Shown here: positions 45,222-52,953 of the stretch, one piece after another | How the letters are laid out: every line of letters starts with the position of its first letter | How positions within the stretch are numbered: position 1 is the stretch's first letter | Made by a program: the position numbers and the translations under genes | Notes under the pieces: generated by a model | What the model saw: the letters and a program-made list of their open reading frames with translations, nothing else | The model's database searches: none | Told to the model about the DNA's origin: nothing | Assembly: GCA_013368375.1 (NCBI GenBank) | Contig: JAACJP010000049.1 | Coordinates: 124,001 to 188,000 of the forward strand | DNA length: 64,000 nucleotides | Direction of reading: 5' to 3' | Source of the DNA: Tricholomella constricta | Taxonomy: Eukaryota; Basidiomycota; Agaricomycetes; Agaricales; Lyophyllaceae

Positions 45222-45234
45222 AGAATAGTGTAAA
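45222..45234 (+). promoter_or_regulatory. Gypsy-A self-priming primer-binding site
   Basis: AGAATAGTGTAAA, two bases after the 5' LTR, is a perfect 13-nt reverse complement of TTTACACTATTCT at 45091-45103, the inferred 5' end of the transcript. This is the arrangement of Tf1-type elements, which prime with their own RNA 5' end instead of a tRNA. Confidence 0.85.
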
Positions 45235-45345
45235 CCGGAGACCCGACGAAACCGACCGATCAGCCTCCGCGCCGAAACACGTGTCTGCTACACGCAACCC
45301 GTCCAGCGCGCGCCTGCTCCGATCGTCGCCCAGTCCCGTCTCGAG

Positions 45346-46566
45346 ATGTCCGACTTCGGTGAATTTGACACGCCTCCGTCTCCTGCTGCGCTCACGCCAG
45401 AGGAACGACTGGTGAGCCTTGAAACCGCAATGTCGGCTCTCTCACAATCCAACACCACCAACTCGGCCACCATGGACCGCATCGCCGCTCTTTTAGATAC
45501 CATCGTTTTGGGGAACCCCTCCGCTGCCTCCCCAGCAGCACCTACGACCCCCGCGACGCCGGCGCAGCCCCTGCCGACGTCCCCTCCCCTTCCGCGATCG
45601 GGATCGCACATTCGGCCGTCGCCCCCTCCCGTGTACGACGGCGCTCGATCGGGCGGCCGCGCCTTCTGGAACGCGTGCCAGCTCTACTTCTCCCTGAGCG
45701 TCGGACAGTTCGCCGACGACCACGCCCGAATCAGCTGGGTGTTGTCATACATGCAACACGGTCGCGCCGCCGACTTCGTCGGTCGGGTCTTTCAGTATGG
45801 GTCGGTAAAGCGCGCATTCCCGACCTGGAAGGACTTCGCGTCGAACTTCGAAAAGGAGTTCTTCCTGTTCGACGAAGTCGCCGACGCTGCGCTCACCCTT
45901 GAGTCGACAGCGTACTTCCAGAATGGGCGCACCATCGACGAGTACATCGACTCGTTCAAGGCGCTGTGGATCAAGGCCGACTACCCAGACGGCCGCCATC
46001 TGGTCCTCAAATTCCGTCGGGGCATGGACCCGAAGCTCTCAAGGAGGCTTGGGAGCATCACCACGGGTCGGCCCGACGACTCCAAGATTGAGGACTGGCT
46101 AGCGATTGCCCGCTCCCAGGACTTCATCATGAGGACCGAGGAGGACTTCCACCGTCGGTCGGCTCCGACAGTTCCGACTGCGAGTCGCCCGACTGCCCCC
46201 ATTCCGATGCCTGTGGTCGCGCCCATGCTCCGATGGCGACCCACTGCCCCACCGACCGCTCCCGTTCGTGTGTCGGCACCGGCGCACTTTCTCAGCACGC
46301 CCGTGACACCGTCTCTTCCCCCAGGTGTCCCTATGGACATCGACCGGCTCCGCGGACGTCCTGTTCAGGACGACACCTGTCGTCGATGCAAGCAGCCGGG
46401 GCACTTCTGGCGCGACTGCCCAAAGCGCTTTGACCTGCGCCACATCATGCCAGAGGAACTGGATGAGCTGATCATGCAGCTACTGGCGCGCAAGGATGCG
46501 ATCCCAGCTGACCCGACTCCCGAGTCGGCCGACCTGACCGCCTTGGCCACGGAAGAGGATTTTTAG
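45346..46566 (+). CDS. gag: Gypsy-A gag
   Basis: 406 residues from ATG. A Pro/Ala-rich N-terminus precedes a retrotransposon gag core (FWNACQLYFSLSVGQFADDH, WKDFASNFEKEFFLFDEV, LKFRRGMDPKLSRRLG), then a zinc knuckle CRRCKQPGHFWRDC and an acidic tail ending TEEDF. It forms the particle and packages RNA. The stop TAG at 46564-46566 follows TTT; pol continues in the -1 frame. Confidence 0.93.
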   Translation: MSDFGEFDTPPSPAALTPEERLVSLETAMSALSQSNTTNSATMDRIAALLDTIVLGNPSAASPAAPTTPATPAQPLPTSPPLPRSGSHIRPSPPPVYDGARSGGRAFWNACQLYFSLSVGQFADDHARISWVLSYMQHGRAADFVGRVFQYGSVKRAFPTWKDFASNFEKEFFLFDEVADAALTLESTAYFQNGRTIDEYIDSFKALWIKADYPDGRHLVLKFRRGMDPKLSRRLGSITTGRPDDSKIEDWLAIARSQDFIMRTEEDFHRRSAPTVPTASRPTAPIPMPVVAPMLRWRPTAPPTAPVRVSAPAHFLSTPVTPSLPPGVPMDIDRLRGRPVQDDTCRRCKQPGHFWRDCPKRFDLRHIMPEELDELIMQLLARKDAIPADPTPESADLTALATEEDF

Positions 46567-46567
46567 T
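46555..46567 (+). promoter_or_regulatory. candidate -1 frameshift site between gag and pol
   Basis: Gag ends GAG GAT TTT TAG. In the -1 frame the same bases read GA TTT TTA GTC GCA CAA and continue into pol without a stop. The run of five T lets the TTT codon re-pair after a one-base slip. No downstream pseudoknot was worked out. Gypsy-B keeps the same bases. Confidence 0.5.
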
Positions 46568-46577
46568 CGCACAACGG

Positions 46578-49500
46578 GTGAAAAGTACGCCCCCGTTGTC
46601 TAGTCGTAATCGGTTCGCCCCCCTATCTGTAGAGTACCCCAGTATACTTAATATTGCTGCTACTTCTACGGGCGAACCAATCGACGAAGACGTACAATCC
46701 TCTCCTGACCAAACGCCATCTCCTTCGGTCGCTCCGACCGAGCCGACTGTACCGTCGCGTCGCGGACTACCGCGCTGGGAAAAGCGACTGCCCCGTCGCT
46801 TCGTGATCGCCGCCTCCCCCGACTCCTTATCCCTGTCGCTCAAGGTCGAGCTCGAGACCACCGACACCCAAGAGACGCATTCGCTCGCTGCCCTCGTTGA
46901 CAGCGGGGCATCGGCCTGCTTCATCAACACTGCCTTCGTTGAAAAGCACAAGCTGAAGACGCGACGGCTGAATCGCCCGACACGTGCCTACAATGTTGAC
47001 GGAACCCCTAATGAGGCGGGTGCCATTGAATACGTCGTGGACGCAGTCTTACGTTACGACGGTCACTCCGAGCGCGTTCTGTTCGCGGTCGCGGGTATTG
47101 GAAAGCAGGATCTCATTCTCGGATTCACCTGGCTCCGAGACCACAACCCCGACATTGATTGGGCAACGGGAAAGGTGAAAATGAGTAGAGCGCCGACACG
47201 TTGCGACACCTGCAAGGTTGAAGTCAAGGAGGAGCGTCGTTCACGCACCAAGCTGCGAGCCGCCATTCGGGCTTGTCGGGCGGAAGGCATCCCGACAGTC
47301 GAGCCCGACCTGCGAGCCCCGACCTGCCCCTACGTCGAAGACGACTCCGACACCGACGAGTTCCTCCCCTACACTCCGATCATGGAGGAACCCGATCCAG
47401 AGTCGGACGACTTCCTGGTGGAGACCTTCCTGAACGGCGATCGCATCTTTGCGACTGCGATCCACCCCCCTCCGACCGAAATGCACATTCGCGCCAGTCA
47501 AACGACATCGCAGCGACTCGCTGAGGCGCACGCCGCGAACTCTGCGCCTAAGTCATTCCGCGACGCCGTTCCGACCCACCTCCACGACTTTGAGGACGTT
47601 TTCTCCAAGGTCGCGTTCGACGAACTCCCCGATCGCAAACAGTGGGATCACGCGATTGAGTTGGAGCCAGGCGCTTCGCCGTCCGGCACCAAAGTCTACC
47701 CACTGTCGCCAGCGGAGCAAGTCGAGCTCGATGCGTTCCTCAAGGAGAACCTCGAGTCGGGTCGGATCCGTCCGTCGAAGTCGCCCATGGCTTCGCCAGT
47801 GTTCTTCATCAAGAAGAAGGATGGTGCGCTCCGGCTGGTGCAGGACTATCGGACGCTCAACGCGCTGACGGTGAAGAACCGGTACCCACTGCCGCTCATT
47901 AGCGAACTGGTGAACAACCTCCGCGGCGCGCGGTACTTCACCAAGCTGGACGTCCGATGGGGGTACAACAATGTTCGGATCAAGGAAGGCGACGAGTGGA
48001 AGGCAGCGTTTCGGACGAACCGCGGTCTCTTCGAGCCGCTCGTCATGTTCTTCGGCCTCACGAACAGCCCCGCCACATTCCAGACCATGATGAATGACAT
48101 CTTCCGCGATCTGATCGCCGAGGGTGTTGTTTGCGTGTACCTCGACGATATCTTGATTTACACCAAGACTCTCGAGGAACACCGTCGGGTCGCGCGACTC
48201 GTGCTGGACCGACTCCGCGAACATAAGTTGTTCCTAAAACCCGAGAAATGCGAGTTTGAACAGACCAAGGTCGAGTATCTTGGGCTGATCATCTCGCACG
48301 GGCAAGCGGAAATGGATCCGGTCAAGGTCGCTGGAGTGTCGGAGTGGCCGGCGCCGAGGAACAAGAAAGAGGTGCAAGCGTTCTTGGGCTTCACCAATTT
48401 CTACCGACGGTTCATCCAGGATTTCTCGCACCACGCCCGACCCCTGTTTGATTTGACGGGCAAGGACGTTGCCTGGCGCTGGGAAGCGTCGGAGCAGTCG
48501 GCCTTTGACCTCCTGAAGTCTGCGATCACGTCGCGACCGGTGCTTGCATTCCCCGACGACGACCGACCGTACCGCATCGAAGCTGACTCGTCCGACTTCG
48601 CGACGGGCGCGGTCCTGTCGCAAGAGTCGCCGTCCGATGGCAAGTGGCACCCGGTCGCGTTCTACTCGAAGAGCTTGAACGCAGTCGAGCGGAACTACGA
48701 GATCCACGACAAGGAGATGCTGGCGATCATCCGGTCTCTGGAGGAGTGGCGACATTTTGTGGAAGGCGCAAAGCACAAGGTGGAGATCTTGACCGACCAC
48801 AAGAACCTTGAGTACTTCCTCACCGCGAAGAAACTCAATCGGCGGCAAGCCCGCTGGTCGCTCTACCTTGCCAACTTCGACTTTACCCTCCACCACCGTC
48901 CGGGACGCAGCATGGGCAAACCCGACGCCCTGTCGCGTCGCGCTGATCACGGCGACGGAAGTGGCGACAATGCCGACATTGTGCTCCTCAAACCCGAGTT
49001 CTTCGCGATTCGCGCGACCGAGGGTCTGGCACTGGTCGGAGAAGAAGACGATGTGCTGAAAGCGATCCGCAAGGGCAATCGCGACGGTGCACAGGAGGAC
49101 GCGGTCGCGAAAGCGGCACAACTGGTCAAGGCATCCAAGACTGCCGGTCGCTCCCTACGCTTTGGCGAGTGGGGGGAGGAAGGTGGTCTGCTCACGTTCC
49201 GTGGACGGATCTATGTCCCGAACGTTCCTGACCTCCGCCGACGCATTGTGGAGCAGCATCATGACTCCAAGGTCGCCGGTCACCCGGGTCGCTGGAAGAC
49301 GCTCGAGCTGGTGTCGCGCAACTACTGGTGGCCCCAGATGTCACGCTTCATCGGTTCATACACCAGCACCTGCGACATGTGCTTGCGCACAAAACCCCGC
49401 CGCCAACTCCCCGTCGGACAGCTGCAGCCGCTCCCAATTCCCGAAGGCCGATGGAATGTCGTATCAGTGGACTTCATCACCGAACTCCCCGAGTCCAATG

Positions 49501-50603
49501 GCCACGACGCGATCATGAACGTCGTAGATTCGGTCGGAAAGCGCGCGCATTTCATCGCATCGCACACGACCTGTTCGGCCTTGGGAGCCGCGAACCTCTA
49601 CCGTCGCCACGTCTGGAAGCTCCACGGTCTCCCAGGTGCCTTTGTCTCCGATCGAGGTCCACAGTTCGTCGCCGAATTCACGCGCGAACTGTACCGACTC
49701 CTGGGTATCAAGCTGTCGGCTTCGACGGCGTACCACCCGCAGACCGACGGACAGACCGAGCGTGTCAATCAGGAGCTGGAACAGTTCTTGCGGGTCTTCT
49801 GCAACGAGCGCCAGAACGACTGGGAGGACCTCTTGCCCGACGCCGAATTCAGTTACAACAACCATGTACATTCGGCGACACAGCAGACCCCTTTCTTGCT
49901 CGACACTGGTCGGCATCCGCGCATGGGCTTCGAGCCTCGTCGGGGCGCTTCCAAGAACGAGTCGGCCGACGAGTTCGTGGAGCGCATGAAGGAAGCACAG
50001 GAGGAAGCCAAGGCGGCGCTTTCAAAGGCCAAAGACGACATGGAGCGGTATTACAATCAGCGACACGCCCCGACACCCGACTACCAGCCGGGTGACAAGG
50101 TGTACTTGGACGCGACCGACATTTCTACGACCCGACCGTCTAAGAAATTATCGCATCGCTACCTTGGCCCTTTCGTCGTGCAAAGGCGAGTTGGCCCGCT
50201 CGCATACCGCCTCCTGCTGCCTCAGTCCATGAAACGCATCCACCCAGTCTTCCACGTCATAAAGCTTGTCCCCGCCGTCGCTGACCCAATCGAAGGTCGA
50301 CAGTCCGACCCTCCGCCGCCACCAGACATCATCGATGACGAACCCCACTACGAAGTCCACAAAATCCTCGACAGTCGCATCTTCCGCAAGAAACTTCAGT
50401 ACAAGATCTTGTGGAAAGGCTACGGCTATGAAGAAGCTTCGTGGGAGCCCCGGGAGAACGTCGCCGCACCCGACCTGGTTCGCAAGTTCCACCGCGACAA
50501 TCCTGATGCTGCGCGCCACATCCGTGGCATCTTCACTCTATCCCCCGCCGTCTTCGCCACCGTCACCCCGCACCGAGCCGTTGCGATTCAAAAGGGGGGG
50601 TGA
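46578..50603 (+). CDS. pol: Gypsy-A pol polyprotein with C-terminal chromodomain
   Basis: 1341 codons from the first start-like codon (GTG); translation probably enters by frameshift from gag a few codons earlier. Domains: aspartic protease (AALVDSGASACFINTAFVEK), reverse transcriptase (FFIKKKDGALRLVQDYRTLN, VMFFGLTNSPATFQ, VYLDDILIY), RNase H (FATGAVLSQE, EMLAIIRSLEEWRHF, ILTDHKNLEYF), integrase zinc finger (HHDS..CDMCLRTKP) and core (VSVDFITELP, FVSDRGPQFVAEF, YHPQTDGQTERVNQELE), then a chromodomain (VHKILDSR, YKILWKGYGYEEASWEPREN). The chromodomain is known in this clade to steer integration toward marked chromatin. The TGA stop abuts the 3' LTR. Confidence 0.94.
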   Translation: MKSTPPLSSRNRFAPLSVEYPSILNIAATSTGEPIDEDVQSSPDQTPSPSVAPTEPTVPSRRGLPRWEKRLPRRFVIAASPDSLSLSLKVELETTDTQETHSLAALVDSGASACFINTAFVEKHKLKTRRLNRPTRAYNVDGTPNEAGAIEYVVDAVLRYDGHSERVLFAVAGIGKQDLILGFTWLRDHNPDIDWATGKVKMSRAPTRCDTCKVEVKEERRSRTKLRAAIRACRAEGIPTVEPDLRAPTCPYVEDDSDTDEFLPYTPIMEEPDPESDDFLVETFLNGDRIFATAIHPPPTEMHIRASQTTSQRLAEAHAANSAPKSFRDAVPTHLHDFEDVFSKVAFDELPDRKQWDHAIELEPGASPSGTKVYPLSPAEQVELDAFLKENLESGRIRPSKSPMASPVFFIKKKDGALRLVQDYRTLNALTVKNRYPLPLISELVNNLRGARYFTKLDVRWGYNNVRIKEGDEWKAAFRTNRGLFEPLVMFFGLTNSPATFQTMMNDIFRDLIAEGVVCVYLDDILIYTKTLEEHRRVARLVLDRLREHKLFLKPEKCEFEQTKVEYLGLIISHGQAEMDPVKVAGVSEWPAPRNKKEVQAFLGFTNFYRRFIQDFSHHARPLFDLTGKDVAWRWEASEQSAFDLLKSAITSRPVLAFPDDDRPYRIEADSSDFATGAVLSQESPSDGKWHPVAFYSKSLNAVERNYEIHDKEMLAIIRSLEEWRHFVEGAKHKVEILTDHKNLEYFLTAKKLNRRQARWSLYLANFDFTLHHRPGRSMGKPDALSRRADHGDGSGDNADIVLLKPEFFAIRATEGLALVGEEDDVLKAIRKGNRDGAQEDAVAKAAQLVKASKTAGRSLRFGEWGEEGGLLTFRGRIYVPNVPDLRRRIVEQHHDSKVAGHPGRWKTLELVSRNYWWPQMSRFIGSYTSTCDMCLRTKPRRQLPVGQLQPLPIPEGRWNVVSVDFITELPESNGHDAIMNVVDSVGKRAHFIASHTTCSALGAANLYRRHVWKLHGLPGAFVSDRGPQFVAEFTRELYRLLGIKLSASTAYHPQTDGQTERVNQELEQFLRVFCNERQNDWEDLLPDAEFSYNNHVHSATQQTPFLLDTGRHPRMGFEPRRGASKNESADEFVERMKEAQEEAKAALSKAKDDMERYYNQRHAPTPDYQPGDKVYLDATDISTTRPSKKLSHRYLGPFVVQRRVGPLAYRLLLPQSMKRIHPVFHVIKLVPAVADPIEGRQSDPPPPPDIIDDEPHYEVHKILDSRIFRKKLQYKILWKGYGYEEASWEPRENVAAPDLVRKFHRDNPDAARHIRGIFTLSPAVFATVTPHRAVAIQKGG

Positions 50604-51107
50604 TGTCAGGGGAACTCTCGTTCACGCTCTCCGACGCTCACAGATCGTTCCCCGACTCACGCGCTCGCCCCTGACTGACCGATCGCGATCCCGACCCGAC
50701 GCTCCGACCCAAGCGTCGGTGTACATACTTACTCACTTCCTGTCGCTTCCCCTCACTCCCCGCGCGCGCCCGACGCCGATCCCGACCACCCGACATCCCG
50801 ACGTCGGCTGCCCCGCCTCGTGCCCGTACCCTGGGCCACGAGGATCGGACAGCGTCGGGAACGTGTCCATACACGAGCCGCACACCATTCGTTACTATTA
50901 CATGTACAGTACACTCTGGAGGACCGGCCCTCACGTCCTACACTCGTATATAGTCGGCCCCCTGGCATTTGGGAATCCTTTACACTATTCTCTTCGGATT
51001 CCCCCTTGCCAGGTAAGCCTTACTTACATTCGTTACTGTACATCAATATAACTTCGGATTCCCCCTTGCCAGTGCGATAGCGCTCCACTGTAAGGGTTGC
51101 CCTAACA
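50604..51107 (+). repeat. Gypsy-A 3' LTR
   Basis: 504 bp, no difference from the 5' LTR seen. Preceded by the polypurine tract AAAAGGGGGGG (50590-50600). Confidence 0.95.
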
Positions 51108-51112
51108 CCGAC
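51108..51112 (+). repeat. target-site duplication of Gypsy-A, right (CCGAC)
   Basis: Second copy of 44711-44715. Within Copia-2 these bases encode part of the Pro-Asp of STRPD. Confidence 0.92.
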
Positions 51113-51715
51113 ATCGCTTTCGCCGTCCAACAATTAACCCAGTTCGTCGACTCATACGCCGTCCCACACTGGAATGCAGCTATCCGCCTGGTACGCTATC
51201 TCAAAAGGACTCGTGACTTAAAGCTCCATCTCGGCGGCACACTTACAATGTCCCTACTAGGATTCACAGATTCCGACTGGGCTAACTGTCTTGACACCCG
51301 GCGAAGTATCGGCGGCTATACATGGAACTTAGGATCTGGAGCGATATCTTGGGCAGCTCGGAAGCAAAAGACAGTCGCTGCATCTTCATGCGAAGCTGAA
51401 TACATGGCGGCCTTTGAAGCAGCCCAGGAATGCATTTGGCTCCGCGCTCTCCTCAATGCGATCGGATACGACACCCCAGACCCAACTACAATTCTATGCG
51501 ACAACAACGCTGCGATAAACCTCTCCGAGGACCCACTGCTCCACGCCCGCGTCAAACACGTCGATATCAAGTACCATTTCCTCCACGAACGCGCACAGTC
51601 TAAAGAACTCGTCGTCAACTATATCAACACGAAGGACAACGTCGCGGACTTATTTACAAAACCCCTGGACCGCGGAACCTTCCAGCGTCTTCGCTCCCTG
51701 CTCGGCCTACAATAA
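51113..51715 (+). CDS. Copia-2 polyprotein, second part (RNase H)
   Basis: Continues from STRPD as IAFAVQQLTQFVDSYAVPHW, then TDSDWANCLDTRRSIGGYTW, SSCEAEYMAAFEAAQECIWL, CDNNAAINLSEDPLLHARVK, HVDIKYHF and NVADLFTKPLDR, ending LLGLQ and a stop. All RNase H acidic residues expected for Copia (D in TDSDWA, E in CEAEY, D in CDNNAA) are present. Confidence 0.93.
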   Translation: MAFAVQQLTQFVDSYAVPHWNAAIRLVRYLKRTRDLKLHLGGTLTMSLLGFTDSDWANCLDTRRSIGGYTWNLGSGAISWAARKQKTVAASSCEAEYMAAFEAAQECIWLRALLNAIGYDTPDPTTILCDNNAAINLSEDPLLHARVKHVDIKYHFLHERAQSKELVVNYINTKDNVADLFTKPLDRGTFQRLRSLLGLQ

Positions 51716-51760
51716 ACCCCAGGATTCCATTCGAGGAGGAGTGTCTTCGGTGAGGAGGAG

Positions 51761-52101
51761 TGTTGGAATTCGGTGAGCCACCGACGACACTCTTTGTGAT
51801 CGGCCCGGCCACCACGGACTCTTTATTTACTTCTTCCTTTATCTACTTACACAAAGGACACTTTACATATATATACCTACATTACCTACGGTACACCCTC
51901 AGTCACTTATACCAGACTGAGGGTGAGTCTCTCTTACCTTACATGAACGGATCGTAACTAACGTACTTACAGGTCTTATCTTATCTTCCCGTTTAGGTAC
52001 GATCGAATAAAGTCACTTATACCAGACTGAGGGTCTTATCTTATCTTCCCGTTTAGACTCACTCAGTCTACATAACCGGTGTACAGGCTTGATTTCTAAC
52101 A
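51761..52101 (+). repeat. Copia-2 3' LTR
   Basis: 341 bp, two changes from the 5' LTR. The GTAAC duplicate follows at 52102-52106. Confidence 0.93.
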
Positions 52102-52449
52102 GTAACTAGTTTAGCGACGGCTTCTGGGCACGAGAAAATGGTAGACCTGAACAAATATCAGTCAAAAATCCAGCTAAACAGAATAACGGACAGAGGATTG
52201 ATGATCTGTTTGCGCGCAATGAGTAAGTATTAGCGGCAAGAAACATGAATAGAACCTCACGAGCATCGGCGCCAGAGGTTCCTTCTCCTTCGGCTGTTCG
52301 TCGTCTGCTTGAGATTCCCGTGTCACTTCCGTTGGCTGGGCTTCGACCTTGGATTTCTTGGATTCCGGTTTGTGACGTAGTATTGATGGCGAAGGCGAGC
52401 GTTTGAGACGAGATTTCGATGGCGCCGTGTGCTCAGCCTTGACCTTCGC
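52102..52449 (-). pseudogene. split host gene, middle part (end of exon 3, exon 4, start of exon 5)
   Basis: Between the two retrotransposons. Exon 3 resumes at 52444 and reads KVKAEHTAPSKSRLKRSPSP then SILRHKPESKKSKVEAQPTE, ending PMLV's donor at 52260. A 14-nt microexon 52205-52192 (IINPL) follows, then an intron, then exon 5 from 52146 (STIFSCPEAVAKLV) into the Copia-2 target site. The microexon is needed to keep frame; skipping it creates a stop. The segment is rich in Lys/Ser/Pro with candidate nuclear localisation signals. Confidence 0.75.
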
Positions 52450-52953
52450 TGTTAGGGCAACCCTTACGGTGGAGCGTGATCACACTGGCAAGGGGGAATC
52501 CGAAGTTATATTGATGTATAGTAACGAAGGTAAGTAAGGCTTACCTGGCAAGGGGGAATCCGAAGAGAATAGTGTAAAGGATTCCCAAATGCCAGGGGGC
52601 CGACTATATACGAGTGTAGGACGTGAGGGCCGGTCCTCCAGAGTGTACTGTACATGTAATACTAACGAATGGTGTGCGGCTCGTGTATGGACACGTTCCC
52701 GACGCTGTCCGATCCTCGTGGCCCAGGGTACGGGCACGAGGCGGGGCAGCCGACGTCGGGATGTCGGGTGGTCGGGATCGGCGTCGGGCGCGCGCGGGGA
52801 GTGAGGGGAAGCGACAGGAAGTGAGTAAGTATGTACACCGACGCTTGGGTCGGAGCGTCGGGTCGGGATCGCGATCGGTCAGTCAGGGGCGAGCGCGTGA
52901 GTCGGGGAACGATCTGTGAGCGTCGGAGAGCGTGAACGAGAGTTCCCCTGACA
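52450..52953 (-). repeat. Gypsy-B 3' LTR
   Basis: 504 bp, starting TGTTAGGG and ending CCCCTGACA on the plus strand. Keeps the duplicated leader unit. Confidence 0.94.

Larger units (their letters stand above)
44716..51107 (+). mobile_element. Gypsy-A, full-length Ty3/Gypsy chromovirus, apparently intact
   Basis: 6392 bp with two 504-bp LTRs (44716-45219 and 50604-51107), identical by eye, from TGTCAGGGG to CCCTAACA. CCGAC duplications flank it. Gag and pol frames are open. Order protease, reverse transcriptase, RNase H, integrase, chromodomain places it in the chromovirus clade of Ty3/Gypsy. It is nested in the RNase H region of Copia-2. Identical LTRs and open frames indicate a very recent, possibly still active element. 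Confidence 0.96.
40195..52101 (+). mobile_element. Copia-2, Ty1/Copia retrotransposon carrying a nested Gypsy-A
   Basis: 11,907 bp as it stands, about 5.5 kb without the nested element and its extra target duplicate. LTRs of 341 bp (40195-40535 and 51761-52101) begin TGTTGGAATT and end TAACA. Only two adjacent differences were seen (GGCCCAACC versus GGCCCGGCC). GTAAC duplications flank it. PBS GGTTATGGGCC; purine tract GAGGAGGAG before the 3' LTR. It is inserted in exon 5 of the split host gene, in opposite orientation. Gypsy-A sits in its RNase H coding region. Confidence 0.95.

Noticed and set aside
48234..49121. Long antisense frames within Gypsy pol (also in Gypsy-B)
   Set aside because: They mirror the strong codon bias of pol on the opposite strand and carry no recognisable domain.
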